Source of the DNA: Mustela lutreola
Lineage: Eukaryota; Chordata; Mammalia; Carnivora; Mustelidae
Assembly: GCF_030435805.1 (NCBI RefSeq)
Contig: NC_081293.1
Span: forward strand, 191,879,546 to 191,943,545
Length of the DNA: 64,000 bases
Reading direction: 5' to 3'
Shown here: in pieces, positions 46,729 to 57,725 of the stretch
Numbering within the stretch: position 1 is the stretch's first letter
Layout: the number at the start of each line of letters is the position of its first letter
The notes under the pieces: model-generated
Told to the model about the DNA's origin: nothing
Database searches by the model: none
The model's input: only the letters and a program-made list of their open reading frames with translations
Translations under genes and position numbers: made by a program

Positions 46729-46870
46729 CCTCTGACCACATTTAGAAGTTGTCCACAAATTAAAGCAATGCATGTAATTTTGAGATGATGCATTTCCCAA
46801 AGTTAAAGTTTGATATCATAAACATTTATATTTAATTTCCTTATTGTCTTAGTTCAAAGTTTTTACTTTT

Positions 46871-47399
46871 GTATAACAGATGATTGTGCCATAGATAAAC
46901 TAGAGAACTATATCCTATTGTTTTCAAGAATTTCAGTTTGCTATTTTTTATATGTCAGTTTCCAGATTTCCACATTTTCTACAAGTCACCTGAAACATAT
47001 AAAAAATAAGGTCCCGGTATTTATAGATCGCCTAGTGTGCACCAGGATTTTCACATGATTAAGAGCCATTTTTTTGGTGTCCCTGAATATGTGTTTTTTC
47101 CCAGAGTGGATACGTTCTCCAAACTTGATAATTGTGACCAGTTTTCCCCAAGTGTTCATGAGAACCCCAGCAAGAGACACTGTAATGAACTAATTGCTTT
47201 GTAAATCACATGATTGACTGATAAGAGATTTCCCAAATAACATCTTGGTCTCCTTACATCCAGTACAAGAAAACAGTGGAATATAAATAAACATGACAAG
47301 ATCATAGGTAGCTCCCAGGAAGCTTGAAGGGGAAGCTGCCTTAGAGAAGGTTCTCTCGTCCCCTTCCCTGAGGGACTGGACCTGGAAGCTCCTCATTTC
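46871..47399. other. No gene seen
   Basis: Unassigned spacer. Confidence 0.5.
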
Positions 47400-47960
47400 A
47401 GAGCAGAGACTAGAGAATGCTTCCGAGGTTGACCTACCTGGGTGGTTTGTGCCCTACAAAACTCTTCCTCAGGCATGTTCTAATGAGCCCCACTGGGACA
47501 CCTTGGCTCTCCTTGGACTCCGTAACCTGTTCTCTCCAGCATCTCCACACCTTGATTGTTGCTTGCAACCAGCTGATGTTTCAGGGTCCTTTTTTCTGGC
47601 TTCTGCTGCTCCCCAAGGGGCCCAGATGGCAGTGGGGAGAAGGGGAAGGACCGAGGGGAAGGCCTGGAGCTGCTTCACCATCACACTGGTTCTGCTTCCT
47701 TACAGGTTCACCTGAACCATCTGCCCGTTTGGGAATTAGGACAGGGCTGGGGTTCATGAACTCCAGTAATGCCAAGTACTCAGGGACTGTAATGACTGAT
47801 GTTGTCTCAGAGGTGTGCTCTGTGGCTGGCTGTGTGGTCTAATCACGGGTCCTGCTGGGGATGAGAGCAGAGGTAGAGAACGGCTTTGTCCCCCCTTCCC
47901 AGTGCAGGTGGGCTTGCATGCATCTCACGGCTCACCCCTCCAGGGAGCCCTCAGGAGCTA
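47400..47960. other. GC-rich block with a 141-codon frame of unknown nature
   Basis: Clearly more GC-rich than its surroundings. A + strand frame at 47417-47842 is open for 141 codons, with other frames overlapping on both strands, as expected from GC-rich noncoding DNA. I recognise no domain, and no splice structure or promoter supports a gene. It could be an exon, an old retroposed fragment or an unnamed repeat. Confidence 0.3.
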
Positions 47961-48470
47961 CTGACTAGGTTGAGGCCATCAGAGAATAAAAGCTCCTTTT
48001 CTGAGAATTCTGCCACATTTTTGATCAAGCAGAGAAGTGAGGTTCTGCAGTTCCCACAGAAGCTCCCAGAAAGCAGGATCCTGCCCAACGTTTAGGTGCT
48101 TTTCCTTTCTGAGGTCCTTGAGTCCAAATGTGGGAGCAAACCGGGTTACACTGTGTTTATCATTAATGTCTGTTATATGGGGTAGGAGCTACCCTTTTGT
48201 GGACTATCAGTTTGATTCTGCCAATCTTTATTTAAGTGTTAGAAAGAGAAATATTATTTTTTGTTAATCCTAAACCTATATGCTCCTCTTTTACATTCTA
48301 TAGGAATAGTTTCAGGGGAAATTGAGATGCACATTTTATAGACAAATTATATAACGTCGTTTAGGATTTGTTGATTTGTTACATTGGTGGAGAAATATCC
48401 TTGTAGTAGACATACACTTGAAAAAGATGGCACAACAAAAGGAGTAAGACATTTCTGTGTCATGGATTTA
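47961..48470. other. No gene seen
   Basis: Unassigned spacer. Confidence 0.5.
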
Positions 48471-48485
48471 TATAGAACATAAGGA

Positions 48486-48672
48486 GGGGTACCTGGGTGA
48501 TTCAGCCGGTTGTGTCTGACTCTTGATTTTGGCTCAGATCATGATTTCAGGATCATGAAACTGAGCCCTGAACCAGGCTCTGCACTTGGACGAGTGCCTG
48601 CTTAAGATTCTCTCTCTCTCCCTCTCCCTCTGTCCCATTCACGTTTTCTCTCTTTCTCTCTCATTCTCAAAA
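48486..48672 (+). mobile_element. CanSINE, sense, older type
   Basis: Head 'ggggtacctgggtgattcag' and C/T-rich tail 'ctctctcattctcaaaatga'. Flanked by 'atagaacata' on both sides (near 48473 and 48722). Confidence 0.92.
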
Positions 48673-48724
48673 TGATAGATAGATGATAGATGATAGATAG
48701 ATAGATAGATAGATAGATATAGAT
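48673..48724. repeat. (GATA)n microsatellite at a SINE tail
   Basis: 'gatagatagatagatagata' array between the SINE tail and its downstream target duplication. Confidence 0.95.
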
Positions 48725-48734
48725 AGAACATATG

Positions 48735-50464
48735 GAATAATCTTAGTAGCCAAAGAAAATGACAATAGGTTATATTACAGAATGATTTATATCAGGAAAA
48801 TTAACATCTTGGTTATTGTATAAATTATGCATTTACTTATTGTCAGCACAGGCGTAGTTCATACTAAATCTATGAGATACATATCACAATGGAAGAGGAA
48901 GCCAAATGGATACTAAATCTATGTCCTATGCTTATGTCTCATTAAGCTTAGCATTAAGGACAGCTACAATGTATTCAGTAAATATGTGTAAATGTTAGCT
49001 TTTTCATAGCTTAGAAGATTTGCTTTTGCAGTGGCGATGGGAAAAGTATAGAAAGGAACCAAAGTGTTATATGATGGCATGGGAGGTGGGAGGAAGGCGA
49101 CCTAGGCGATAACACCTTAAATCTTCTTTCTATAGGATTTTTATGTTTAATGTCTATCTTTTTCTATTAACCTTTAACAGATTCTCAAATAGGTTATCAT
49201 TACATGAAACTCACTCGTTCTTTACGATTCACAGTGGTTCTTCTATCCAGAAAAATCACTTATCCTTTCAACCCTTATTCCATAAGACGACTTGGCAAAA
49301 TCTTGGCTTATAACTACATAAGCAATAAAATGAATGTTTCCAGTTTTTCCTCACTACTTGTAGGTAAGCAGCCCTACAGTTCAGCAGAGCTATGAATTCA
49401 CAATAGGTGATTCTTTCAGGAATTCAGCTTCACCCAAGTCCACTACTTTAGAAGAGAACTTGCCGGCTCACCTCCCCAAAAGATGTACTTTTTAAAACAT
49501 AGGTTCTATCCAGTTCTGATGTTTATATAGGACATGATTTCCTTCTTAGATATTTATTTTAGAACTTAGTTTTGCCTGATTATTCATTAACCAGACAACA
49601 GTGTACCACTTTTGAAATTCTGAAATTTTGCATAGATAAATTCATGTGCCTCTTGTGCCCAAAGGTGACATTTGGACCTGGAACACCTCACGGTGTTGAG
49701 CCACCACCTAAACTCCCAACCAGCCCAGAAGAAATTTAATCTGTTCGCATCTCATTTGACTGTTTTTAACTGATACATGTCAGATAGATATCAAATAAAA
49801 TAAAAAATAGATAAAAGAGGAGTATATTTAATTATTAAGTGTAATTTAATTATTTAAAATACTTTGCAAATCTTTCAGTTAGTTTTATCAAATTTAACAA
49901 TCAGTTTTAATACATATCTCCAGAGGTGCAATTCTTCTGAATTGCTATACCTTACTTCCTTTGGGAGGAATAGGCTGAACTTGGCAGGAATATGATATTT
50001 TATAAATTTTAAACGAAATCAAATCTAATATAAAGTAATCAATAGTTAGACATTTGTTCATTTGTACTCATTTATTTGTCCCTTTGACAAATGTTTATTA
50101 ACTGCAAGCATATAAAAATTAACCAGTCTATTCCACCACTTTAAAAGAAATAAAATTTGAAACAGAACTACTGTATTGAAAGAATACTAATGTACTCTAG
50201 CCTCCTTTTTGTCTTAAATTTAGCTGTCAGAAAACCATGGTTTATACTCTATTTCTTTTTTCATTTAGGTTTTCGTGTTAAGAGAATAAAGGAAAATTAG
50301 AAAAAGAAATTACTATTATATAAGTGGGTAGTTTTGAATATTTCTCACAGCCAAATATTTTCCTATGCCTGTGTATTTAAAAAATAAACTTAGAAGGTTT
50401 GTTAAGCACAGAAATTGTTAATATTAACCTAAAATCAAATAAACCCTAGTCACATATGAGGAAT
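48735..50464. other. No gene seen; repeat-poor
   Basis: 1.7 kb without a recognised transposable element, which is unusual for this window. No reading frame above about 65 codons. Confidence 0.5.
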
Positions 50465-50600
50465 TTTTATATGTTGTTTTATATATATTAATATATAGAT
50501 AACAATAATTTATTATATATATAACAATTATTTATATAACAATATATTTATATATAACAATATATTAAAATATATTGTTATATATATAATTACTTTTATA
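50465..50600. repeat. AT-rich low-complexity tract
   Basis: Repeated 'tatataacaatatatt'-like units. Confidence 0.9.
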
Positions 50601-50639
50601 TCCAGATGATTTGATAATTTATCAATAATGCTTATAAGA

Positions 50640-51527
50640 AAACAGATATCTCATCTGTTCTGTTCAGAAGGGTTCAGTTTCTTTTCCTGGGTCTTACTTC
50701 GGTGAGGTGACCCAGGTCTGGGATCTGGTCCTCGCTTCTAGATCCCGCTTTAGAAATTCTGTTCAGGAACTGCATCATGGAATCTGCAGCACAGTGGGAC
50801 AGTGCATAAGCTAAAGGATCTAAATGTTCGTATCATTAAAACTCAAGATGAGGCTGTATAACAAACAAAGACCTTTGCTGATCAACGCAGCCCTTCTTTG
50901 TGGAAATATCTACTCAAAAACATAATTTATTGCCTAATGTTTTGATTGGTGAACATGAAATTAAAGCAAGAGAGGCTAATCAGAGATCTTTCCGAATAGG
51001 AGTGCTGGTCACCCATGCTGTCCATCTAGGCTGGGTCACCGTGACAGTTGGTCAGGCTTCTGTCCCTAAAAGGCATTAAAGATGCACAGGCAAATGCTGC
51101 CTCTCTGACCTTGTGTCTATGCTCCGTACTGATCGCCCCCTTTCTTTCTCCCACAGCCTGGCTCACTGTCGCATCCTTCCACTCTGAGATTGTATCAAAG
51201 CACCTTGGCTGGGCTTGTGGAGGCTCCCACAACTCTCCAGTCAAATATTTCCTGGGACTTTCCCGTTTATCAAGTCGATGATAAAATTTATAGGCCAAGT
51301 ATTTTAACACTAACTTGTTGGTATGTCCATTTCTCAGTAGGCAAACTGAATTACCAATGTGTCGATAGTTTGTTTCTGGTAGCGACTTATGAAGTGTGCT
51401 GCGGTCAGTCACTAGTTTTTGGTTTAAATAGAACTTCTTATGTTTTGGGTCTCTGTTAAAATGCATGTTACAAATATGAAGGATTGAATTAACAGCAAGA
51501 TGATTATATTTCCTCTCCCTATTCATT
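50640..51527. other. Unassigned block with a 166-codon antisense frame
   Basis: A minus-strand frame (51026-51526) opens MNRERKYNHLAVNSIL and is the longest open frame outside the OR genes. The + strand of the same block has shorter frames as well, including 51190-51459. I recognise no domain, signal peptide or membrane segment. The C-terminal part is rich in Arg, Lys and His. It could be a decayed retroposed gene read on the wrong strand, or chance. Confidence 0.25.
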
Positions 51528-51539
51528 CCAGGCTATGAC

Positions 51540-51751
51540 CTTTTATTTATTTTTTTTTAAGATTTTATTTATTTATTTGACAGAGAGAGATTGAGAGATC
51601 ACAAGTAGGCAGAGAGGCAAGTGGAGAAAGAGGGGGAAGCAGGCTCCCCGCTGAGCAGAGAGCCCAATGCGGGGCTCGATCCCAGGACCTTGAGATCATG
51701 CATGACCTGAGCTGAAGGCAGAGGCTTAACCCACTGAGCCCCCCAGGCCCC
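51540..51751 (-). mobile_element. CanSINE, antisense
   Basis: 12-bp duplication 'ccaggctatgac' at 51528-51539 and 51752-51763. Confidence 0.96.
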
Positions 51752-51849
51752 CCAGGCTATGACTTTTTAAAAAAAAATTCTTTTCCAGTGTTACTGAGAT
51801 AAAATTGAAATATAGTACTATATAAATTTAAAGTGTACAAGTGCAAGTA

Positions 51850-52012
51850 GTGCCTGGGTGGCTTAGTCAGTTAAGTGTCTGCCTTCAGCTCAGATCATAA
51901 CCCCAGGGTCCTGGGATCAAGCCCTGGCCTGGGAGTCTGCTTCTCCCTCTGCTCCTCCCCCTGCTTGTGCTCTTTCTCCCTCATTCTCTCTCTCTCTCTC
52001 AAATAAATAAAA
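51850..52012 (+). mobile_element. CanSINE, sense
   Basis: 'aaagtgtacaagtgcaag' before and 'aaagtgtacaagcacaag' after it (from about 52014) form the target-site duplication. Confidence 0.94.
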
Positions 52013-52133
52013 AGTAAAGTGTACAAGCACAAGGATTTGACTTACAAGTATTATGAAATGATTACCACAGTAAATCTCGTTAACATTTATCATGTCATAT
52101 AGATACAAAATGAAATAAAAAAGCAAATCTTCC

Positions 52134-52340
52134 GGGGTGCCTGGGTGGCTCAGCAGGTTAAGCCTCTGCCTTCGGCTCGGGTCATGATCTCAGGGTCCTG
52201 GGATCGAGCCCCACATCGGGCTCTCTACTCCGTGGAGAGCCTGCTTCCTCCTCTCTCTCTGCCTGCCTCTCTGCCTTCTTGTGACTCTCTCTCTCTCTCT
52301 CTCTGTCAAATAAATAAATAAGTCTTTAAAAAAAAAAAAA
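52134..52340 (+). mobile_element. CanSINE, sense, young type
   Basis: Duplication 'aaagcaaatcttcc' at 52120-52133 and 52341-52354. Contains the 'gcctgcctctctgcc' box typical of the young copies. Confidence 0.97.
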
Positions 52341-53290
52341 AAAGCAAATCTTCCATTTTGGAATGAGAACTCTCAGCGTTTACTCTGGTGACAACTTTCA
52401 ACCATACCACACGTCATTGTTAACTCTCGTCATCATGTTGTACCTGACATCCCCAGTACTTGTTTGGTTAACGTGAAATCAGAACCTCCGACCCCCTTCC
52501 TCCGATTCCCTCTCCGCCCACCTGCCTCCTCTGGTAATCACAGGTCAGACCATTTTTCCCTACGAGTTTGGTTTTGCTTGTTCGTTCGTTTTAGATCCCA
52601 CGTATAAGTAAGACCATACAGTATTTGCGTTCTCTGTCTGATTTATTGGACTCCGCATAATGCTCTCCTATTGAGTATGAGGCTGCAAATTGCTCTTCTT
52701 CATCGTGTCCTCGTTCAGGTCCGTTCCCAGAAGTGAAGTGGCCGGGTCGTATGGTAATACTATCTGTAATTTTTTAAGTGACTTCCATGCCGTCTCCTTT
52801 AGTGGATGCACCGATTTACATTCCCACCAACCATGCACAGGGGCTCCCTTTCCTCCTCCTCTGTTAACTCCTGTCTTTTAAATGCCACCATTCTGACAGG
52901 TGTGATGACTAGCTTACGGTGGGTTCGATCTGCATTTCTCTTGGGATTAGCGATACTGAATACCTTTCCATGTATTTGTGGGTGAACTGTACGTCATCTT
53001 TAAAAAAATGTCTATCAGCTTCTTTGCCCATTTTGATGTGATTATTTGGGAGGATTTGTTTAGGTTTTCTTGTTTTTGCTACTGAGATGTATTAGTTCTT
53101 CATATATTTTGGATACTAACCCCTCATCAAATATATGGTTTACAGATACTTTTTTCTCTTTTCATAGATTGTCTTTTCATTTTGTTGATCATTTCTTCTG
53201 CTGTACAGAAGTTTTTAGTCTGATATAATCCCACTTATTTATTTTAATTTCGTTGCTTGTGATTTAGGTGTTATATTTAAAAATCATTGC

Positions 53291-53468
53291 TGGGGTGCCT
53301 GGGTGGCTTAGTCTATTATGCGCTAGACTCATGATCCCAGGGTCCGAGACTGAGCCCTGCACTGGGCTCCGCGCTCAGCCAGGAATCTGCTTGAGACTCT
53401 CTCCCTCTCTTTCAGCCCCTTCCCCTACTCTCTGTAAAATAAGTAAATAAATCTTTTTTAAAAAATTA
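53291..53468 (+). mobile_element. CanSINE, sense, older type
   Basis: Duplication 'aaaaatcattgc' at 53279-53290 and 53469-53480. Confidence 0.95.
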
Positions 53469-54317
53469 AAAAATCATTGCATGTCAAGGAGCTTTTCTCC
53501 TATGTTTTCTCCCAGGACTTTTATGGGTTTTGGTCTTATGTTTAGATCTTTCATCCATTTTGAGTTAATTTTTGTGAACCGTGTGAGGAAGGGGGTCTAA
53601 TTTCATTCTTTTATATGCAAATACCCTATTATTCTAGCTCTATTGGTTGAAGAGAATGTCTTTTCTCCATTGGATACTCTTGGCTCCTTTGTCAAATATT
53701 AGTGGATCATATTTGTGTGAGTTTATTTCTGGGCTCTTGATTCTTTTTCACTGGTCTGCATGTCTGTTTTTATGCCAGTATAATATTACTTTGACTACTA
53801 TAGCTTTAATATATAGCTTGAAATCTTGCTTTCTTCTTTCTCAGAATTGCTTTGACAATACAAGGTCTTTGGGGGGCCCTTAATTTTTGAATTCTTTTTT
53901 TTTACTTGAATAAAAATGTTGTTGGATTCTTGCCAGGGATTGCATTGAATCTACAGATGGTTTTGAGTAGTATGGACATTTTAAGAATATCAGTTCTAAT
54001 CCATGAACACGGAATTTAGATTCTGAGAGTAGCTCAACCATGATTTCAGCTGAAATAATTAAAATTAATTTCTTTTCCAGGACCAATCTCACTGAAAGCT
54101 CCTCCGTTACTAATTATTTTCCCTGTACATTAATTCTCTCACAGATTTGTACATACGTAGCTCTGAGGCAATCCATATTTCATGATTACTTTCTATTCCA
54201 TCTCAGTGTCAATGGCTCAATGTAGGTAATCACCGGAAACATATTCCCCTTCTATAAAACTAAGAATTTAGCTTAAAGACAGACTCATAATTTAAATTTG
54301 TTTAAATAGGTAAATGA

Positions 54318-54390
54318 TTCTTTCCTTCCTTCCTTCCTCTCTCTCTCTTCCTCCCTCTCTCTTTCTCTTTCTTACTTTCCTTTCTTCCTT
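54318..54390. repeat. (TTCC)n/(TC)n pyrimidine tract
   Basis: Pyrimidine-only low-complexity run 140-200 bp upstream of the OR start codon. Confidence 0.9.
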
Positions 54391-54506
54391 CTTTATAATT
54401 CAGTGAGTTCTTAAAGTTGTTTCTTAATAATTTTGCACACACCAAAAATTTATGAAACAATAAATAAAAGAGTTGTTTTAAAACCATTGTGTCCCATAGC
54501 TATCTG

Positions 54507-54522
54507 GTTCTCTCTTTAATAG
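54507..54522 (+). promoter_or_regulatory. Putative 3' splice acceptor before the OR coding exon
   Basis: 'gttctctctttaatag' ends four bases before the ATG at 54527, the same spacing as for the gene at 42561. It fits a spliced noncoding 5' exon. Confidence 0.55.
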
Positions 54523-54526
54523 TAAA

Positions 54527-55468
54527 ATGGAGAAAAATCAAACAATGGTTACAGAATTCATCCTACTGGGATTTCGTCTTGGTCCGAAGATTCACATATT
54601 CCTTTTTGGGCTCTTCTCCTTGTTCTATGCCTGCACCCTGCTGGGGAATGGGCTCATCCTGGGGCTCATCTCGCTGGACTCCAGACTGCACACCCCCATG
54701 TACTTCTTCCTCTCCCACCTGGCCATCGTCGACATAGCCTATGCCTGCAACACCGTGCCCCAGATGCTGGTGAACCTCCTGAAGCCAGACAAGCCCATCT
54801 CCTTTGCTGGCTGCTTGACACAGACCTTTCTCTTTTTGACTTTTGCTCTGACAGAATGTCTTCTCCTGGTGGTGATGTCCTATGATCGGTATGTGGCCAT
54901 CTGCCACCCCCTCCGGTATTCTGCCATCATGAGTTGGAGGGGCTGCTTCACCCTAGTGACGACCTCCTGGGCCTGCGGCTCCCTGCTCGCCCTGGTCCAT
55001 GTGGTTCTCATCCTGAGGCTGCCCTTCTGTGGGCCTCATGAAGTCAACCACTTCTTCTGCGAAATCCTGTCTGTCCTCAAGCTGGCCTGTGCTGACACGC
55101 AGCTCAACAAAGTGGTCATCTTTGTTGCCTGTATGTTTATCTTAGTCGGGCCCCTCTGCTTGGTGCTGGTGTCCTACTCACGCATCCTGTTGGCCATCGT
55201 GAGGATCCAGTCCGGGGAGGGCTGCAGAAAGGCCTTCTCCACCTGCTCCTCCCACCTCTGTGTGGTGGGGCTCTTCTTTGGCAGCGCCATTGTCATGTAC
55301 ATGGCCCCCAAATCCCGCCACCCTGAGGAGCAGCAGAAGATCCTTTTCTTGTTTTATAGTCTTTTCAACCCTATGCTGAACCCGCTGATCTACAGCTTGA
55401 GAAATGCTGAGGTCAAAAATGCTCTGAGAAGAGCAATGTGCAAGGAAGGTCATTCCCAATTGGAATGA
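54527..55468 (+). CDS. Olfactory receptor family 2 subfamily A, intact
   Basis: Single-exon GPCR of 313 residues with all OR hallmarks: NQT glycosylation site at 4-6, GN at 40-41, LHTPMY at 54-59, Cys96 with ECL2 Cys168/178/188, MSYDRYVAIC at 117-126 with a normal DRY motif, SY at 216-217, KAFSTCSSHL at 235-244, and NPMLNPLIYSLRN at 281-293. The second half (TSWACGSLLALVHVVLILRL, YMAPKSRHPEEQQK) is of the OR2A5/OR2A2/OR2A14 type, while residues 29-136 are almost those of the OR2A25-like gene at 42561. It therefore appears to be a chimera made by gene conversion. The coding region is GC-rich relative to its flanks. Expected role: odorant detection through Golf in olfactory sensory neurons, one allele expressed per cell. 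It is the best candidate in the window for a working receptor. Confidence 0.95.
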   Translation: MEKNQTMVTEFILLGFRLGPKIHIFLFGLFSLFYACTLLGNGLILGLISLDSRLHTPMYFFLSHLAIVDIAYACNTVPQMLVNLLKPDKPISFAGCLTQTFLFLTFALTECLLLVVMSYDRYVAICHPLRYSAIMSWRGCFTLVTTSWACGSLLALVHVVLILRLPFCGPHEVNHFFCEILSVLKLACADTQLNKVVIFVACMFILVGPLCLVLVSYSRILLAIVRIQSGEGCRKAFSTCSSHLCVVGLFFGSAIVMYMAPKSRHPEEQQKILFLFYSLFNPMLNPLIYSLRNAEVKNALRRAMCKEGHSQLE

Positions 55469-55480
55469 CATTGAAATCAC

Positions 55481-56394
55481 CAGCCTAAGTGTTTGATTGC
55501 TGCCTAAATCCAGAAAATTTCACTTCTCTCATCTTAGATGTGTCCAAAGGACACAAGAGCAAGACCTCCCTCTTCCTTTGAATGAAAAATTTTAGATATG
55601 TTACATTCATTGATTATCTTGCAAGTATGATTTTATCAGATACGATTTTTTTCTTTTCTTGCTCATTGAATTTAATATCTGTGTTATTAAAAATTATTTT
55701 AATTCATTTTCTGGGCCCCAGAAGTTGAATACACTATATCTACCTCTCTAGCCTAAGTATTTAAATTCACTAACTGCATGTATCATAAGGTTTGGAAGAA
55801 AAAAAAAAAAAGCTGCCATGAAGAACAGTCATCTCCCAAACCCACAGGCATACTTATCCATTCTCCTAAAATCATACTCGCCCTGTTAAAGATAACTGTA
55901 AAAGAATAACTCAGAGAGATATGTATTTAGCGTGTTGCATGATGGTGAGAAATTTGGGATGAAATTATTGATTCAGGAAGTAAATGAGCAGGCTGAGTGA
56001 AGGATCAAAATTAATGTAAAATATATAGGACAAAGGAGAGAAGAAGAAAAAAATCTGTAGACAACATGAGAACAGTGTCACAGCTTCAGAGATAAACTGA
56101 TTATTAGTAGCTAGCAGAGGAGCCAAACTGGCCATTCTTTCCATGAACAGGCTGATAAGAGGTATCAAAGAATATAATTTGGGCTGTTTGTGGATTCTTC
56201 AGAAACTTTTGAGTGTTGATCTATAAATGATGTAGATATGTAGACTATCTCGATATGTAGTTTTCTGGTTATAGTGTAGCCGGCTGTTCCATTTTGGTAT
56301 TGGATTGGTTTTTACTGATTCATTCTGCAGTACAGATCCAATGATGAGGAGTGACTCCTCTACATTTCAGGTGGCTTTGTAGGCTGTTACTTTA
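55481..56394. other. 3' flank of the OR gene; no other gene seen
   Basis: Contains ATTAAA at about 55686 as a possible poly(A) signal. Otherwise unassigned. Confidence 0.4.
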
Positions 56395-56408
56395 AAAATC
56401 CACTTTTT

Positions 56409-56558
56409 AAAAAATATTTTATTTATTTATTTGAGAGAGACGGACAGAGAGAGAGTGCAAGTGGGAGGAGGAGGGGGGCCTGATTCCAAGACAGATCATG
56501 ACCTGGGCTGAAATCCATAGGGGGACACTTAACCTACTGACCCCCTCAAGCACTCCTG
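56409..56558 (-). mobile_element. CanSINE, antisense, older, diverged
   Basis: Flanked by 'aaatccacttt' (56396-56406) and 'aaatcgacttt' (56559-56569). The head end 'ccccctcaagcactcc' is decayed. Confidence 0.85.
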
Positions 56559-56570
56559 AAATCGACTTTC

Positions 56571-56776
56571 TTTTTTTTTTAAAGATTTTATTTATTATTT
56601 ATTTGACAGAGAGAGAGATCACAAGTAGATGGAGAGGCAGGCAGAGAGAGCGAGAGAGAGAGGGAAGCAGGCTCCCTGCTGAGCAGAGAGCCCGATGCGG
56701 GACGCGATCCCAGGACCCTGAGATCATGACCTGAGCCGAAGGCAGCGGCTTAACCCACTGAGCCACCCAGGCGCCC
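56571..56776 (-). mobile_element. CanSINE, antisense, young type
   Basis: 14-bp duplication 'tgaaatcgactttc' at 56557-56570 and 56777-56790. It inserted exactly at the downstream target duplication of the older SINE. Confidence 0.97.
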
Positions 56777-56790
56777 TGAAATCGACTTTC

Positions 56791-57519
56791 TAACCTGTCT
56801 TGAGACTAGGATGCCCACTTGCATCCAGTCTTAATTACTCAACCCAATTCTTAATTATTATGCGTGGGCAGCAGAGTTTACTGAATATAAAAACAAAATG
56901 GATTTTTATAAGAGTAACATTTTGGTTAATTGCTCTCCCAGTGCTCTACACTGTGTATTGATAGCACTTTCCACACACCATCTCATTTAGTCATCATAAC
57001 AAAGCCATGAAGAAGGTCCCATTATCACTCTGTCGTATACCTACATACCAGAAACTAACAAATGTTAGGATTTTGCCTTGACAGTCTGACTCAGACAACA
57101 GTCTGTTGTGGTGAAATTAAGCCTCAGTACTTAACCACAACAATGTGCATTGTCTATACCAACATCAGGGTCATCAATAAAGAACAAAGCCAAATTATCC
57201 CAAAGATGGATGCATTACATAAAGGAGGGTGTATTTCCAGCCTCATGTGCCACAGTGAGCTGATCTGTGCTCTATAAGGCCTAGAAGATAAGATCATTTA
57301 TGAGAACCTGATTGTCAAGGACAATGACTCCTAAGGTCAGAGTCACAAAAATCTTTGGACTTTAGAGGAACACAGAACATAAAGAAGATGAGAATCAAGG
57401 CCATTCTTACTGAGATTGGTGAGTTAGTTGAGCTAAAACCCAGAACCAATACACCAAGATAACGACACCATAATACCTCCCTCTCTCATATTCCCTCTCT
57501 CTTTCTCTCTTGGCCAGTC
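56791..57519. other. No gene seen; short MIR-like piece at 56940-57025
   Basis: 'ctttccacacaccatctcat' and 'tcatcataacaaagccatga' resemble the middle of a MIR. The rest is unassigned. Confidence 0.45.
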
Positions 57520-57725
57520 AGTGTACTTTACATATGTATTTACTTAATCCTCAGAACAGTCCTTTGAGGCAGAAAACAAGATCCCCACTTTACTTTAGGG
57601 AAACTGAAGTGCAGGAAGGTTGAGTAACTTGCCCAGTATCACAGATGTTGACTGTCCAGTCCAGGATAGAACTGAGGCAATCAGATTCTTGACCTCATAG
57701 TCATAACCACTGGGTAACATGGCCT
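57520..57725 (+). mobile_element. MIR SINE, sense
   Basis: 'acttaatcctcagaacagtc', 'gggaaactgaagtgcagg', 'gagtaacttgcccagtatca' follow the MIR core. Confidence 0.85.

Larger units (their letters stand above)
46240..46870 (+). repeat. OR-flank duplicon, copy A (interrupted by two SINEs)
   Basis: Homologous to 63795-64000: 'attcttttcctttctataca' matches 'gttattttcctttgtataaa', 'actctgaccac' matches 'cactcagccac', and 'attttgagatgatgcatttcc' matches 'attttgaggtgatgcatttcc'. The order and orientation are the same, downstream of each intact OR. Confidence 0.7.
51764..54015 (-). mobile_element. Old L1M 3' half, antisense, split by three CanSINEs
   Basis: 3' UTR ('gttactgagataaaattgaa', 'accacagtaaatctcgttaa') is followed by the C-terminal ORF2 region: 'cattcccaccaaccatgcac', 'ttggatactaacccctcatc', 'catccattttgagttaattt', 'ttctagctctattggttgaa', 'actatagctttaatatatag', 'atgaacacggaatttagatt'. 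It is diverged and 5' truncated. It ends about 0.5 kb upstream of the second intact OR. Confidence 0.85.

Noticed and set aside
54489-54737. 82-codon + strand frame overlapping the second OR start
   Set aside because: Wrong frame of the OR coding exon; the 313-codon frame carries all family motifs.
55178-55480. 100-codon minus-strand frame inside the second OR gene
   Set aside because: Lies entirely opposite conserved OR codons; no independent support.
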